Part shown: positions 34,370 to 45,469 of the stretch, in pieces
Numbering within the stretch: position 1 is the stretch's first letter
How the letters are laid out: each line of letters starts with the position of its first letter
Made by a program: the position numbers and the translations under genes
From: Gnetum montanum
Lineage: Eukaryota > Streptophyta > Gnetopsida > Gnetales > Gnetaceae
Assembly (NCBI GenBank): GCA_015680685.1
Contig: MNCI01033474.1
Coordinates: forward strand, 62,001 to 126,000
Length of the DNA stretch: 64,000 nucleotides
Reading direction: 5' to 3'
Notes under the pieces: model-generated
The model's input: the letters and a program-made list of their open reading frames with translations, nothing else
Told to the model about the DNA's origin: nothing
Databases searched by the model: none

Positions 34370-35620
34370 CCAAAATTGAAGCAAATTATGAAAGAGAAGA
34401 TTGAGAAACTCCTTAAGGCAGGGTTCATCTACCCCATAGTAGATTGCAAGTGGGTCAGCCTACTCGTGATAATGCCAAAGAAAAGTGGCAAATGGTGGGT
34501 TTGTATCAACTTTAGGCTATTAAACATGGTAACATTCAAAGACCATTTTCCATTGCCATTCGTTGATTAGGTGTTGGACACCATATCTGGGCATTGCTAT
34601 TATAGTTTTCTAGATGGTTATAGTGGCTATAACTAAATCCAGATTGTACCAGAAGACTAGTCCAAAACAACATTCACAAGTCCCTGGGGGATCTTTGCAT
34701 ATCACAAGATGCCTTTTGGTCTATGCAATGCTCCTGCCACTTTCCAATGTTTGGTCTTAAGCATCTTTTAGTAGCAAATAGGTAGTGGAGTGAAGTCTTC
34801 ATGGATGAATTCTCTACTTATGGTGCTACCTTTGAGCAAACCTTGGACTGCCTTGAGTAAGTACTAAAAAGATGTGTGGAAACATATCTGTAGCTTAATT
34901 AGCAAAAGAGCCATCTCATGGTCCAAGTGGACATTGTATTGGGGCATTGAATTTTATAGGAAAGGATCAAGGTAGATCCTGAAAAGATAAGGATCATCCA
35001 AGGAATCACCTATCAACTAGAGACTGTCAAAGATGTTTGGTCATTTCTTGGATACACTGGCTACTATTGGCGATTCATAGAGAATTTCTCTAAGATTGCA
35101 AAGTTATTGGTTGAGCTGACAAAGAAAGATGCTCCCTTTATCTAGATCAAGGAATGTGAAAATACATTCTAAAGCCTCAAGTAGAAGCTCGTAGAGACTT
35201 TAATTCTAAGAGCACCTGATTGGTCTAGACCATTCCATATTGTGACGAATGCATCTAGATATGCCTTAGAAGTTGTGCTTATGTATTTGGATGATACAAA
35301 ACATCCATATTACATCCATTGTGTAACTCAAAGCATTGTGGGTGCACAGTTGAATTACACCACGATGGAGAAAGAACTGATGGTGACGGTGTATGCTCTG
35401 GAAAAGTTTAGGTACTATGTGCTTGGATATAAAGTGTTTATGTACACTAATATAAATGTTATCCATTTCCTCATGAACAAGCTAATGGAGAGCCCCTGTG
35501 TCATACGGTGGTTGGTGATCTTGCAAGAATTTGATCTTACAATGGTAGATTGAAAGGAGAATGAGAATGTTGTCACTGATTACTTGTCTCGGTTGTGATG
35601 GGATAACAAAGAGGAGGAGA
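34370..35620 (+). pseudogene. Element A reverse transcriptase and RNase H (degraded)
   Basis: RT begins EKIEKLLKAGFIYPIVDCKW and continues VIMPKKSGKWWVCINFRLLN and KDHFPLPFVD (34376-34567). After a TAG it reads YSFLDGYSGYN, then [20 protein letters not shown] and CNAPATFQ (34590-34750). The YxDD region near 34800 reads VFMDEFSTYG. The connection carries FLGYTGYYWRFIENFSKIA. RNase H (35215-35600) has NASRYALEVVLMYLDD, then YTTMEKELMVTVYALEKFRY and NENVVTDYLSRL. Most stops are TAG/TAA at glutamine positions, as expected from C-to-T decay. Family: Athila/Tat-like Ty3/gypsy. Confidence 0.9.
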
Positions 35621-35849
35621 TCCTACTCTCTAACCAGTTTCCTATTGAAATACTCTTTGCTACTACAATAAATGAACACATGACTATAGAAGTAAAATGG
35701 TATGGTGGCATTCTCACTTATCTTATCATTCAGAAGATGCCATAAGATCTAGAACATAGGAAGACAACAATTTCTTCATCGGGCTAAGCACTTCATGGAA
35801 ATCAACAGACACCTTTACAAGGTGTGTGTCAAAGGCCTTGTTCGTTGGT

Positions 35850-36950
35850 GTGTACTTGATGTAGATCAATTATGCATTCTCTAAGATGCTCACAAGGGCC
35901 AGTGTGGAGGCCACTATGCTAGGAGACACACGACCATAAAAATCCTGATGGTAGGATACTATTGGCTCACAATCTTTAGGGACGCCCATCAGTTTGTTCA
36001 TTCTTGTGAGCATTGTCAATGAGATGATGGGATGACCACATGAATGGAGGATCGTCAATAGTGGATTTAACCATTGGAATCCTTTGATATATGGGACATA
36101 GATTTCATGAGTTCCATTGCATCCATGTTCAAAGGAAAGGTGTATATGATCGTCACCATTGACTACTATACCAAGTGGGTAGAAGTAGTAGCCATCCCGA
36201 CTGTACATCATCCATTGTTGCTCGATTTGTACAACAATATGTTGTGAATAGGTTTGGGGTGCCACATGCACTAAGTTTTGACAATGGAACCCATTTTATA
36301 GGTGATACTTTTCAAAAATTTATGCAACACCTAGGGGCTAAACATAAATTAACAACACCCTATCACTCCCAAGCCAATAATCAAGTAGAGGTGACTAATA
36401 GGGAGATGAAAAAGATTGTAACAAGAACCATTAGCAAATATAGGAGAGACTAGAGCACAAAATTCAATGATGCCATTTGGACCTACCACTCAACCTGGAA
36501 ACTCCCTATTGGCTAGTCTCCCTATGAGCTGGTGTATGGAAAACTTCCAATGCTCCCAATTCAATCTGGGCTTTGTACACTCTCAATAGCTTGTGACCTA
36601 GATCTTGATCTAATTTTGGCACAAAAAGAAAAACTGATCAACCTAAATGTGCTAGAAAAAAATTGATTGGTAGCCTTGTCTTGGAATGAAGTGCACAAGG
36701 TATTTAACAAACAATGTCATGACCTTAGAATATGGAACCCCCACACACGTATTGCAAAAAATCAAATTCCAAACATTGTGAGAGGGCCCTTATATAATTG
36801 ATGAAATCTTTTCTTTTGGGGCCATGGTCATATACAAACTTGAAAACCCAAACAAAAAGTAGTTGGTCAATGTTCAACATATAAAGCCTTTTCACGAGTC
36901 AAAGCAAGCCAGTGTAACAAATACCTCAATGGATGGGCAACCACGCTTAA
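35850..36950 (+). pseudogene. Element A integrase (degraded)
   Basis: The zinc-binding N-terminus is readable as GGHYARRHTTIKIL followed by HQFVHSCEHCQ (H...H...C..C). The core shows all three acidic positions: FDIWDIDFMSS, ALSFDNGTHFIGD and NQVEVTNREMKK. IDYYTKWVEVVAIPT lies between the first two. The C-terminal part is readable as RIWNPHTR and GPLYN; it matches element B at 63.64-64.0 kb. No chromodomain is seen. Stops and at least one frameshift near 36210 break it. Confidence 0.9.
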
Positions 36951-36954
36951 TTTT

Positions 36955-38230
36955 TTGGATCTCCTTCTTTTAACTTAGTAATGGACATTCGTGCTAATCA
37001 TATACGTGGCTCTTTAGTTTTTCTTATTTTTTGTTTTACACATTTTTATTTTACAAATTATTTATTTTACATCTTCTTGATTTTAAATTTTCTTCGTATT
37101 TTAGACCATTTTTTGTTTTACACAATTGTTAGTACATTTAAATTTTTCTTGAATATTTTACACTTTCTTATATATTTTACTTTATTTTAGTGTTATTTTC
37201 TAATTTTTGTTAATAAATGTGCTTTATGCCAACAAGACACAGTGGTGTTGTAGCTGTTACTAATTGTGGTTTGTGCTTAATGTTTTGTTTGCTAATGTCC
37301 AGTTTCTATTTTTGAATTTTTGTACTGATGACTATGGCATGGTTTCTTTTTCATGGAATAGGTACTGAGTCCATGACATCCACCATGAACTCTATGGTTT
37401 TTCTTATTTTGGAAGTATGAGGTTCCTTTCATTAAATAAAATTTTAATAAATTTATGACCTTGGTAATTTTCAGAATTGGGAGGGATTCAAAGGTTTGCA
37501 TAGGGTATGACTTCAAGAGAACTTAATACTCTTTATACTCTTCTACTTTCTTGGGTGCATGAGTGTTTTCATAGACTTCTTACCATTCCGTGTCAAAAAA
37601 TAACATGAAGTTGAATAAAGTCTTTGCATGGTGTGGTTCCCATCCAAAAAGAAAAAAATGAGAAAAAATAAAAATAAAAAACAAAATAAAGAAAAATAAA
37701 AACAAACATGATGGGAATTCAAAGTACATCCCTTAGACAAATAAACAGGCTACAAGCATTGGTTATGGGACTATAAAGACATGTTACCCATGCCTGAAGG
37801 TCCCCTTTAACTAAGGCCCTCTCTCACTTCTTGCTTCTCTTTTCTTCTCTTTATGGAATGGTGGTTGTTCTATGGGAATACTCTTGTATCTTGAGGGGGT
37901 GGATCGGTCTTAGAGAGATGGTGTGAAGTCACTGAAAGTGATTGGTTTTGGTTTGGACTAAGGATGGATCTTCTTAGGTCGTTTAAATACAAATCCACAA
38001 GGGACTTCTTATGACCTCAATTTGGAATTCGATTTCACCTTCTCCATCATCCGTCTATGCTGCTTGTAACTCACCTCACTATTAGTGTCCATGTTCTTGA
38101 TTCAGTGTCTTTGTCTGACGTACTTGAATTCTTTGGTAGAATCTTCTGAGTTTTGGTCCTTAACTTCCATAAACCATTAATCACTTATGGGGCCCATGGA
38201 ATCATTAGGTTGAGGCTAGGCAAAGGAAAA
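36955..38230 (+). other. Element A spacer between integrase and accessory region
   Basis: AT-rich non-coding DNA with an A-rich simple run (37650-37710). The same spacer is recognisable in element B (62.47-63.64 kb, reverse), for example the GGATTCAAAGGTTTGCATAG and TCTTTGCATAGTG regions, so it is a structural part of the family. Confidence 0.65.
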
Positions 38231-38238
38231 AAAGGCAT

Positions 38239-38466
38239 GTGCTTGTTATGGGGAGGATCCACTTGCATATCTCTTGGTGGGGTTCATTAAGCACCTTATC
38301 CTTAGGCATTCTTGTAATCAGAATCTTTTGTACATCCATCTTTTGCATCCAACCATGTGTTCCTTTACATATTTTGTTCAATGAACACATTCTTCATCAA
38401 ATTTATGAATTTTTGAGCTTTCAAAGACCCTCTTCAATGATTTCATTATATTATTGGCTTTTCTAG
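38239..38466 (+). CDS. Conserved small ORF of the element A/B family, function unknown
   Basis: A 75-codon open frame containing SLSTLSLGILVIRIFCTS and LHILFNEHILHQIYEFLS. The sense frame of element B (62461-62051, minus) gives the same protein over about 70 residues with mostly mild replacements and no stop. Gag, pol and the later ORF are full of stops in both copies, so this open frame stands out. Hydrophobic start followed by a His/Ile-rich middle; no known domain. It may still be open by chance. Confidence 0.4.
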   Translation: MLVMGRIHLHISWWGSLSTLSLGILVIRIFCTSIFCIQPCVPLHILFNEHILHQIYEFLSFQRPSSMISLYYWLF

Positions 38467-38529
38467 AACTCCATGGGCCCCAAATTCATTCAAAAATTAT
38501 TTGTATTTTTTAAGATATTCACATTTGAA

Positions 38530-38640
38530 AAATTTGTTTACGGACCCTATAAATGGGGCCCCATCAATGAAGCCCATGCGTATATGAGGCACTATATATG
38601 TGGCCCCATTGACATAGCACAAAAATAGTATAAATATGCA
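38530..38640 (+). promoter_or_regulatory. Internal LTR-U3-like cassette with TATA box
   Basis: Contains GATG/GGCC units of the LTR type (AATGGGGCCCCATCAATG, TATGTGGCCCCATTGACATA), followed by TATAAATA at 38629-38636. The LTR has CCATCGACATAGC, then ~20 nt, then TATAAATACATGC. The cassette has CCATTGACATAGC, then ~14 nt, then TATAAATATGC. Element B has the equivalent at 62.04-62.15 kb. Position (just before the accessory ORF region) suggests an internal promoter. That function is inferred. Confidence 0.6.
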
Positions 38641-38774
38641 TGATCCTCCTTAGAAATTTTCCAATTGCTCACCAACACCAAAGGAGTTTTTCAAAATTTT
38701 TGAGCCTAGAACCTTCTAGAGCCCATAAATTTCTAACTGTTTACCCAAATCACTCCATTCTTCGACCTTGTAGC

Positions 38775-38792
38775 TACCAAAGGTATGCTCTT
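38775..38792 (+). other. Candidate 5' splice donor downstream of the internal TATA box
   Basis: CTACCAAAGGTATGCTC (GT at 38783) corresponds to CTGTCAAAGGTAAGCTC in element B (minus strand, GT at 61894-61895). The conserved AAAG/GTA(A/T)G is a good plant donor; the matching acceptor is not identified. Confidence 0.35.
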
Positions 38793-39249
38793 AGCTATGG
38801 GGACCACAAATGTGCCAATTTTTAACAAATTTTTTTTTCCATTTTTTAACTCCCATAAAGTTTTAACTAAGAAATCAACATTTAACCACCAAATTATAGA
38901 AGTTAAGCTCTTCCAACGAGCCCCTGTGACACATATAATGAAAATTAATTAATAAAATAAGAATAAAATAATCAATCTACCATGGTCTAACCTTAACCAA
39001 GTATAACTAACTAATGAGGCAAGATATTCAAATATTCAAAGTTACACATTATATCTACTAATCCATGGATGTGTTGTAATTGCATATGACACTGAAAGGT
39101 AAACATACATAGGAAGGAGAACCATCTCAACCAAGAGAGAAATGGTAAAGAATGGAAAGGGGCCATGAACAAGCCTAGGAAGGACCACTTGTAACCCATA
39201 CCATGGATCCTCTTAGGGAAGAGGTTGAGGTGGAATCTATTTATCATAT

Positions 39250-41950
39250 TTCAAAACTAGTAGTAGCAACAGAACATTCCCATTGGGATGAGGCACTAGC
39301 TTAGCAACCAAACCTTGAGGTGACCTTGACAGAAGTCTACCTAAATCAAATCAGACCAAGGGAGGTCCAAAAAATAATGCTCAAGGAGTTAAGATTTGGC
39401 TCTTTCCTAGAGCAAGCACCTAAAGAAGTACAAGACCAATTGAAGACCTCTTCCATGTGGCCAATTATCACTTTCATCGGGAAGTGGTACATGGAAGAGA
39501 CATTCTTATTTTGGAATAATAGGCATGTCAATTGAATGGTCAAAATCAAGGACATATCAATGTCCTAGTTGGTGCAGGCCATTACCAAAGTGCTTGGGTT
39601 TCTAGAAATTGGGGCGAATCTCGCTCAGATTCTAATGTAGGCAGACCTTAACATAAAAAAGGAATGGGTTTAATGGTGCTATGGTGTTGACCACAAGGAG
39701 TACGATGCACTCACATTAGTAGAAAGAATTCACTACAAGATTGTGACCTTTCATTAAAATCCCATAGTGAGGCCTAGCAAGATGACTACCTTTTTTGGCT
39801 ATGCATGCACTACTTTGAGTGGGAGATTTCCTATCAACCTTCCATAGCTAATCTATCTAGAGATAGAAAAGTGGTTTAAAGAGAATGAATGTGGAAGGAA
39901 GGTACTTCCCTTTCCATGCTTCATCAGAAAACTCTATTGGAGGGAAGGGATAATTTGTTATACAAATGACATTGTCAGATGTGCTTTGAGTGCTAATTGG
40001 ATGAAGATGATGAAAGATAAGATGTCTACAACAATCCTTCAAGAAGAGGAGCACTAGTCACCACCTCCACTTGCTACTCAAAAAGACTATGTCAGACATT
40101 GTTGTAATAGCCCAACGGTTGCATGAATATCGAGAATGGCTCTTGAGTGAACAAGAGCAACGAGCAAGCATGAGTGGTGGGGACGCATTTATGTATCAAC
40201 CAATGATAAGTCACCTAAATGAGATGGCCCAAATAGTAAACTTGATGGGAGGAGATGGATCCATTTTCTTGGCCCAATAAACATAGTTGTCTAGGAGGTC
40301 AAATCCTAGCGATAGAGAGGTCATGGTATCTCTTGCAAAATAGCAACCACTCCTAGAAATTTCTAGGAATGATGTGACCTTGTCGGTGCACTTAGAGGAA
40401 GGAGAGGGGGTAATAGTGCTGGTGATGTAGCACTAAGGACAAGAGGCAGTAGTAGAGGTGATTGCTGACAGAATTGCCAAAATACTTAATGCACATGCGA
40501 TGTTTGTACAAGATGTCACTACACTCAAAGATGTACATATGTCTGTAAGGATCACAAGCTATAGATTAAGGGTAGCACAACATGAAAAACTACCGGACCA
40601 ACTAGTGGGAGCCAGCCAACTGCTTCCAGATGTCTTTAATCTTTCATATAGTATTACTGCAACCTAGTCAGAGCTTTAGAGGCAAGGGGCAAAAAAATTA
40701 TGTTAGAAAGGTAACTCGAAATAGCTGAGGAGCTGAACAAATGCTTCACTACTGAAGTTGCTGAATTAAGAGCCCAAATTATTGACCCTGCATCTTTCAA
40801 CTAGACATTGACAAGAGATTAAGCTCTTGAATAACTTCACACCAAATTGAAAGAGGTTGAGGGTGCAATGAAGATGGTGGTGTTCTATTGATCCTTGGCT
40901 GAGGCTACCCAACATAAAATTTAGAAGGCCTTGGATTTGACCCACCAGGAGAAGGTGCAACTAATCATAGAGAACCATTGCTTGTGAAATGTTGATGAGC
41001 ACAACCAATAGTTAATTGACTTTATCCATCAATAGCATGAGAAACTAGCTAGAGTGAACATAGAGCTAAGCAGATTTGTAGCTCAAAATAGAAACCTCTT
41101 CATGGAGGAGGTCTGTGCCCTTCACCAAAAGACCACAATATAGGTAGTTGCCTAGAAATTAGAGGCTCTCATATTTGAGTGAGTCAAGGATCATTATAGA
41201 GATGAGATTAGTCTACATAAAGAAGTAAAATGAAAAACACATTCAAGTAACGAAGACAAAGGTAAAAGAGACTCTCTAGAAACTCCAACAAGGATACGAG
41301 TTGTGGTAGCCCAACATTGATGGGATCGATTAGTACAATAAAGTAGAAATTTGCCTCAAAGAGTTGCATATATAGGAAATGATAGAATACATGAAGCTTG
41401 CCAATTTCTAGTATGAAAATCTGGCTATGTTGACTACCAGATGACCACAGTCAGAACTAGAGAAGCAAGTGGCTAGCTTGTACTTATTGTATGAGGCTAA
41501 CTTCAAGCACCATAAGGACACCAAGAAAAAGTGTGAATTCACAAACATGAAACTCAATATTCTCAAGGGAAAATACACTGACCAAAGATCTACTACTATG
41601 AACCAGGCCAAAAGAATGAATGACTACTAGGAGTTGTAAAATGCAATTAGGATGTTCGATGTCAAACATAAATAATTTGTTGCCTAATTTTTCAATGTTA
41701 AGAAGTTCTTCCTAGTAATGCTCTATCCATGGGATATCCCCATTCTAGCCCATATTAGTGATGCCACGTGGACTGTGAATGATCCTCAAAGCAAGGAGGA
41801 GAAGATGAAGGCATTATTGGATGCCTTTTGCCTTCCACTAGAGGTAGTAGCCATAGTAGGACAACCATAGTTACCTTAACCATTGCACATGCTCAAAGCT
41901 AGTGAAGGTTCTTCAGAACCTCAAGAACCTCCATCACCTAGGATTATTTA
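39250..41950 (+). pseudogene. Element A accessory ORF between integrase and 3' LTR (degraded)
   Basis: Sense-strand frames interrupted by stops. N-terminal part (39300-39540): LTEVYLNQIRPREVQKIMLK and MWPIITFIGKWYMEE. Middle (39550-40030): WCYGVDHKEYDALTLVERIH, RPSKMTTFFGYACTTLSGRF and KVLPFPCFIRKLYWREG. This pattern (W..., lysine/threonine-rich PS..T motif, then FP.LI..L....G) resembles the putative plant transposon protein domain (PF20167) as I remember it; tentative. C-terminal part (40450-41700) is polar and coiled-coil-like (ANFKHHKDTKKKCEF). The same ORF occurs in element B (58.5-61.45 kb). Position matches the env-like ORF of Athila elements, but I see no clear membrane segment. Confidence 0.65.
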
Positions 41951-42113
41951 ATCTTCTCAACCACCTTCATGCCATCAGAGGATGTGTTGTTCAATTTTGA
42001 GTTATCATGTCATGGTGTTCAATTTTGTGTCATGAACACTATAATTTTTTGTAATGATGTTGATTTGTGCACTTGGGCACTCATTTTTGTCAAGTGAGTT
42101 TGTTATTTCAAGA

Positions 42114-42961
42114 GTCACATCGACGTAGCATTTGCTACATCTATGGGGCCTCATTGACATAACTTCAGAATAAAGTCTATAAATACACACTCACTAGCTG
42201 TGTTTATAGAATGTCTTGTCATAGTTGTAGCAGAGCTCTTGTAGATTTATCATTTGAGAATTAGAATATTTCTCTGAGTGCCCGTAGCAGGAGTCAGAAA
42301 GTATACAGATCTTTATTCAAGCATTGTTGTACTTGAACACACCAGTGTGAACGATAATAAAGACGAGCCTTTTGATCAAACCTTGCAGCACTTAGAATCA
42401 ATTAATGCTTCATGTATTGTTTTCATTAATTATGTAATTAATTAAGCTAAATTAGACTTCAAGTGATTAGTTAATTAATTAAGCTAAATAGATTAAACAC
42501 ATAAGTATGACTGCTTTGAGCATAAACATGTATTTGCTTGGTGATCCTAGTAGTGTTATTGCTTGGTTCACCTTGTAGCATAGTGCTTGGTAATCCTAGT
42601 AGTGGATATGTGGGTTCATGATGTGTACAGAAAGTGGGACTAGATGCTTATGTTAGGACTACTTAGAGATTAGTTAATTAGTTAAGTTAAATTAGTTGTT
42701 AAATTACTTCATTTCTCTATTTCAAGTGCTAGGAACATAAAACATAAAATAAGAAAAATCATATATCTCAATTACACTTAACCATTCCTTTGTACATCAC
42801 GAGTGTAATTGGGAAGACAATGAATGACTATTAGGGAAAAGTTCACTTCTTAGAAGACTAGTGTATAGAGAGACACAGAGTCCACAGAATTCGACCAGAG
42901 TGCGTGTGAACACTTCATGATTTGTATGGTTGGGCGTAGGAGGTACCTTGACCACTCATCA
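42114..42961 (+). repeat. Element A 3' LTR, 5' end deleted
   Basis: Shares CACATCGACGTAGCATTTGC onwards with the 5' LTR, to the terminal ACTCATCA. The first ~110 bp of the LTR (start and minisatellite) and the adjacent polypurine tract are missing: the sequence jumps from the internal AAGAGTCA directly to CATCGACG. Element B keeps these parts. Confidence 0.88.
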
Positions 42962-42966
42962 ATAGC
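42962..42966. repeat. Target-site duplication ATAGC, right
   Basis: Matches 29800-29804 exactly and directly follows the terminal CA of the 3' LTR. Confidence 0.85.
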
Positions 42967-43199
42967 ACAAACATCCAAAACATCAAGAGGTATAAATGCA
43001 TAGGGCAAAGCACTAACCTAAGTATTCAAAAATATAGGTTATTAGAATAAGTTTGATTTTATTAGGTAGCACTAAATAATAAGTTCAAAAATGTTTGTAA
43101 AAGAAAATTTTAAATTAGTCTAATAGATCTAAGGGATCTAAGTAGATGTAACAAAAAAAACATATGAAGGTAGATCCTAAGGCTTCGCAATGGTATGAT

Positions 43200-44250
43200 A
43201 CAAAAAAAATTTGTTATTATCATCATACTACAAGACATGACACAGATAGTTGTAATGCATGGAAAGATGACATTAGGACTTGATTGAGAAAAGGAAAATA
43301 TTCTTCAACTTTTGAACTGAGCAAAAGAACTAGAAATTGGAAATCATTTAGGATCCCTTAAGAAAAAGGAATGTTTTAGGCTTTTACTTGGAAGATAAAT
43401 TAGAACAAAACCCTAGAGGGCCATTTTCTACCAACATGCATTTGATTCTAGCATATAGTTAGATGGACCAATAAACTAACACTATTTCAAGATTAACTTT
43501 TATCATAAATTGGCCTTCATTACCTTCAATGATAGCAAATCAACAATAGCAAAACAATATGAGTGAACTTCACTTATGGTTGATTATACTCTATATCATT
43601 TTCATGCTCTTACTCCTACTTCTAGCTATCAATCTCCTCTTGTCAACTCCTATGCTCTATCGAAAATCACTCATTCATGCACTATTCCATAATTAATCCT
43701 CCTATTCATACTACACATTAACCTTCTTTAGCTTCTATTTTCGACTTGTATTTATTAAACAATCCTAATCTATTAACTTTAATTCTTTCTACTTATGAAA
43801 TTTATATCCTCACAAAAACTTAATTGGATTCCCCAATATAGGATAAGGAAAAATCCAAGACTACATTTGACCAAAATAAGTAGGTTGCAAGAAAACAAAT
43901 AGAAAAGCTCCTACTCATTTTAAACCTCTTGTAACTCAATTAGTTTGAACTCAACTTGTTATTAATACTTCACCACTCTCCTAATCACAAGTCTAGGAAA
44001 ACAAGATACCAAGTCAAATTGCCATTGTAATAGAGTTGAAGGAAACAAACTTGTCTCTCTTTGATTTGATTTAGTATTTTCCTACACGGAGCATTTTCTT
44101 GCTTTAGAAGAGATGTTGAAAACTATCATTATGTTAGAAGATCTTCCATCCTAAGTCAACGTGATATTATCATTCTTACATGAACCTAAGTATAATGCTA
44201 ATTGCTTAACTTTCCATGGCAAAAAGACATTAAGATAGATGTCTCCTTTG
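43200..44250 (+). pseudogene. Ty3/gypsy gag/pro remnant (copy 2)
   Basis: At 43205-43300 a frame reads ICYYHHTTRHDTDSCNAWKD, the C-x2-H-type gag motif followed by ...C..LK..I. Further on, weak frames read ALEEMLKTIIMLEDLPS. The motif corresponds to YYHEVAGHDMNKCNAFKDD at ~53.82 kb. No LTRs recognised. Confidence 0.5.
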
Positions 44251-45250
44251 GATTAGTATGCAAAATTCTAATCTATATTATAATTAATATTGATGAAAAT
44301 AATAAGATCCATTTGGTTCGAATTGATGATGGTGTAGACACTAATGTGATCTTGTGGTTTGTTATAGCATCTTGGTTAAAAAAATAAATAAATTATGTAT
44401 ACTAGTTTTCACTCTTCACTTATTTTCTTAATGATACTTGTGTAGACATCATAGAATCTATTAAGCTTTATTTCTTTTATTGATGATTGTGTTGCATCAC
44501 AAGCTTTTTTTAATGGTTATTTATAATTTTTCTAGAATAAATGCTCTACTAAGAAGACCTCAACTTGCTCACCACAATGTTATTTCATTCCCCATACACT
44601 AAGAAATACACTTTCATTTTTAAGATGAAGAAATTGTTATTAAAGTTAGTGCTAAAATCCCAACTTTTTTCCTTGTTGACAAAGAACCTACCTACACCTA
44701 TTTGTGTTATTGATTCTCATCCCTCAACATTGCATGAATTTGAAACTTGCCAATCCATAAGTCTTTAGTTTTTAGACTTTATGTTTGAAGATATTGTGTT
44801 TGGTGAATTGGATATCCTTTTATACACTAAATATTTTAATCTCTATTTTACTCATTCCCAATATAAAAAGCTAATATTTAAACAATATTATTCTAAAATA
44901 TAACTTTAATTTAAATAACTCGGTTAAATTTTTTACTATTTCTTTAGTTTATTTATTCCATCTCTATGATTTTCTATATTATGATTCTTTTTTCTTATCG
45001 TTGTGTCTCAACTATGTTTTATCTATTATTATCTATATGCATGATTAGAACTCTTTATATATAGCTAAAATAAAATAATATAAATAGAAAAATAAAAAAT
45101 CATAAAAATTCAAAAATATTTTTCTGTACTATCTACTAAAGTTTATTCAATACATAATGCTCTTATACATAAATTTTTTAAACTTATTGGGATTGCAAGA
45201 TTTTTTTTGCTATTTTTGTAAACATAGATAAAACATATATATCTTTTTTG
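44251..45250. other. AT-rich DNA, nothing recognised
   Basis: Short frames only; no motif that I can support. Confidence 0.45.
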
Positions 45251-45254
45251 CTTT

Positions 45255-45352
45255 CATCACCTCTCGCATAAGTTGAGAGTCTTCATCTTTCTTCTCACTT
45301 GCAATCATCACCTCTTGCTTAAGCTGAGACTCTTCATCTTCTTTCTCACTTG
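45255..45352. repeat. Tandem duplication, ~50-bp unit
   Basis: Two consecutive units: TCATCACCTCTCGCATAAG...TTCTCACTTGCAA and TCATCACCTCTTGCTTAAG...TTCTCACTTGCAA. Confidence 0.85.
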
Positions 45353-45354
45353 CA

Positions 45355-45445
45355 AAAACAAAAAAAATAAAAAAAAAATAAAATAAAAAAATAAAACAAA
45401 AAAATAAAAATAAAAAAAATAAAACAAAAAATAAAAAAAAAGAAT
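45355..45445. repeat. A-rich simple repeat
   Basis: About 90 nt of AAAATAAAA-type low-complexity sequence directly after the tandem duplication. Confidence 0.9.
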
Positions 45446-45469
45446 AGTGTATTTGATCATCAATAATAA

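Larger units (their letters stand above)
29805..42961 (+). mobile_element. Element A: 13.2-kb Ty3/gypsy retrotransposon, Athila/Tat-like
   Basis: Order: 5' LTR, tRNA-Asp-type primer site, gag, protease, RT-RNase H, integrase, non-coding spacer, extra sense ORF, 3' LTR. It is flanked by the 5-bp direct repeat ATAGC (29800-29804 and 42962-42966), a target-site duplication that fixes both ends. Gene order (RT before integrase), the Asp-type primer site, the large size and an extra sense ORF after pol all point to the non-chromovirus Athila/Tat branch. All genes contain stops and shifts. The two LTRs differ at roughly 15% of positions over their first 300 aligned bases by eye, mostly transitions, so the insertion is old. 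Confidence 0.93.

Noticed and set aside
35870-36271. 133-codon minus-strand frame
   Set aside because: Antisense to the element A integrase, whose zinc finger and catalytic motifs read on the plus strand.
37543-37740. 65-codon minus-strand Phe-rich frame
   Set aside because: Translation of an A-rich simple repeat in the element A spacer.
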